A stretch of DNA of 64,000 nt from NCBI RefSeq assembly GCF_009935905.1, contig NZ_PREX01000006.1, positions 1 to 64,000 on the forward strand, read 5' to 3'. Shown piece by piece: positions 63,243-64,000 of this stretch (positions within the stretch are counted from its first letter, which is position 1; each line of letters begins with the position of its first letter). The notes beneath the pieces were generated by a model. That model was not told the DNA's origin and searched no databases. It saw nothing but the letters and a program-made list of their open reading frames with translations. The stretch is from Alkalibacterium sp. MB6 (GTDB lineage Bacteria; Bacillota; Bacilli; Lactobacillales; Carnobacteriaceae_A). A program made the position numbers and the translations under genes.

Positions 63243-64000
63243 AATCCAGGGTATTCATTGCAAGGACTGTGCTGAGAAACTGGAAGAAAAATTGAATCAA
63301 TCTCAGACTGAACCTGTAATCAGTATTGATTATTCAAGTCAAAGAATGACCATCCAAACTAGTGAAGTGAATCGATACGCTATTGATAAAATACTTGAAT
63401 TTGAAAAAGTGACTAAACGTCAGGTTGAAAAAGAGACAGAAGAACGTGCTGAACATCATCATAATCATCACAGTCACCACCATGGGGTATCTCAACCTGG
63501 TAACGGTGACGCGACAAGAAATATTACTATTGTTTTTATTTTAAATATAGTTTTTTCTCTATTGGAATTCATCTTTGGCTTCTTATTTAATAGTATGGCG
63601 ATACTAACTGATGCCGTGCACGATTTGGGAGATGCAATATCTATTGGTATGGCAGGGTATTTCCAAAGACTATCGACGAAAGAAGCCAATGAACGCTATG
63701 GTTTTGGTCATCAACGCTTCTCCCTACTAGGTGCTGTATTTACGGCACTTGTATTACTTGTCGGTTCTGTATTGGTCTTATACCACTCGATTCCAAGGCT
63801 TTTTAACGCCGAAGCGGTTAACTACCAAGGGATGTTTTGGCTGTCTATTGTAGCTATTATTGCGAATGGATACTCTGCGTGGCTACTAAGTAGAGGATCG
63901 TCTCATAATGAGTCGGTTTTGAATCTGCACATGATGGAAGATTTGCTGGGTTGGATCGGCGTCTTAGTGGTTAGTATTATCTTACATTTTACAGATTGGT
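63229..64000 (+). CDS. CDF-family zinc efflux protein with N-terminal CxxC domain and His-rich linker (truncated by window end)
   Basis: The first 257 residues are visible; the window ends inside the gene. Residues 1-70 look like a small heavy-metal-associated domain with the metal-binding pair C11 and C14 (GIHCKDC). A linker near 83-92 is HHHNHHSHHH. Then comes the cation-diffusion facilitator core: TM2 has H-x3-D (TDAVHDLGD) and TM5 has H-x3-D (LHMMEDLLG), the ligand set of Zn2+/Cd2+ exporters. Start ATG 63229 follows AAAGGAGG. Cotranscribed with, and likely repressed by, the upstream ArsR protein. This domain order is uncommon for CDF proteins. Confidence 0.88.
   Translation, partial: MEQYRIQGIHCKDCAEKLEEKLNQSQTEPVISIDYSSQRMTIQTSEVNRYAIDKILEFEKVTKRQVEKETEERAEHHHNHHSHHHGVSQPGNGDATRNITIVFILNIVFSLLEFIFGFLFNSMAILTDAVHDLGDAISIGMAGYFQRLSTKEANERYGFGHQRFSLLGAVFTALVLLVGSVLVLYHSIPRLFNAEAVNYQGMFWLSIVAIIANGYSAWLLSRGSSHNESVLNLHMMEDLLGWIGVLVVSIILHFTDW

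Noticed and set aside
1-64000. CRISPR array, prophage, tRNA or rRNA genes
   Set aside because: No regularly spaced direct repeats, no phage structural genes, and no cloverleaf or rRNA sequence were recognised on reading both strands; small RNAs could be missed by eye.

Overview
The window is chromosomal DNA from a low-GC Gram-positive bacterium. A lactic acid bacterium of the Carnobacteriaceae type (Alkalibacterium or Marinilactibacillus are guesses) fits best. The reasons are strong AGGAGG ribosome binding sites, intrinsic terminators, the mevalonate pathway with type 2 IPP isomerase, teichoic-acid genes, a Bacillus-like order around secA, and very acidic exported lipoproteins such as salt- or alkali-tolerant Firmicutes make. 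The genus is inferred, not shown.

Layout. 1-1.5 kb: the tail of an IS transposase, then four tandem small acidic lipoprotein genes, the last broken by a stop codon. 1.5-4.3 kb: alanine racemase, a Cu/Zn-SOD-like lipoprotein and two paralogous small membrane proteins. 4.4-6.3 kb: a Vga-type ABC-F ribosome protection gene behind a leader with a good promoter, a duplicated element and two terminators. 6.3-12.9 kb: AbgT transporter, acyl-ACP thioesterase and a sucrose operon (scrR-scrA-scrB) with its operator. 12.9-16.3 kb: asparaginase, metallo-hydrolase, tsaE, GNAT and a DEDDh exonuclease. 16.5-19.3 kb: a P-type cation ATPase preceded by what looks like a yybP-ykoY manganese riboswitch. 19.7-31.7 kb: murB, an oxidoreductase, potABCD, rpiA, tdh-kbl (threonine to glycine), pdp and azlCD. 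31.7-36.4 kb: a membrane protein with an HEYGH motif and the mvaK1-mvaD-mvaK2-fni operon, on the minus strand. 36.6-45.7 kb: coaA, a PAS plus degenerate GGDEF protein, two glycosyltransferases, pncB and nadE (NAD salvage), nagA-nagB-nagR.

45.7-62.8 kb resembles the Bacillus subtilis yvyE-tagO-degV-comF-hpf-secA-prfB-ftsEX-minJ neighbourhood: two LCP proteins flank tagO, followed by yvyE, degV, comFA-comFC, long-form hpf, secA, prfB with its programmed +1 frameshift, ftsE-ftsX, a NlpC/P60 hydrolase whose signal peptide is separated from its body by an in-frame TGA, and a MinJ-like PDZ membrane protein. The last kilobase is a zinc module: a SmtB/CzrA-type repressor with its operator and a cation-diffusion facilitator carrying an N-terminal CxxC domain and a His-rich linker, cut by the window end.

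Most of the window is housekeeping. The parts most worth a second look are the acidic lipoprotein array, the double-attenuator ABC-F leader, the two in-frame stops in exported-protein genes, the degenerate GGDEF protein and the CxxC/His-rich CDF fusion. No tRNA, rRNA, CRISPR array or prophage was seen.
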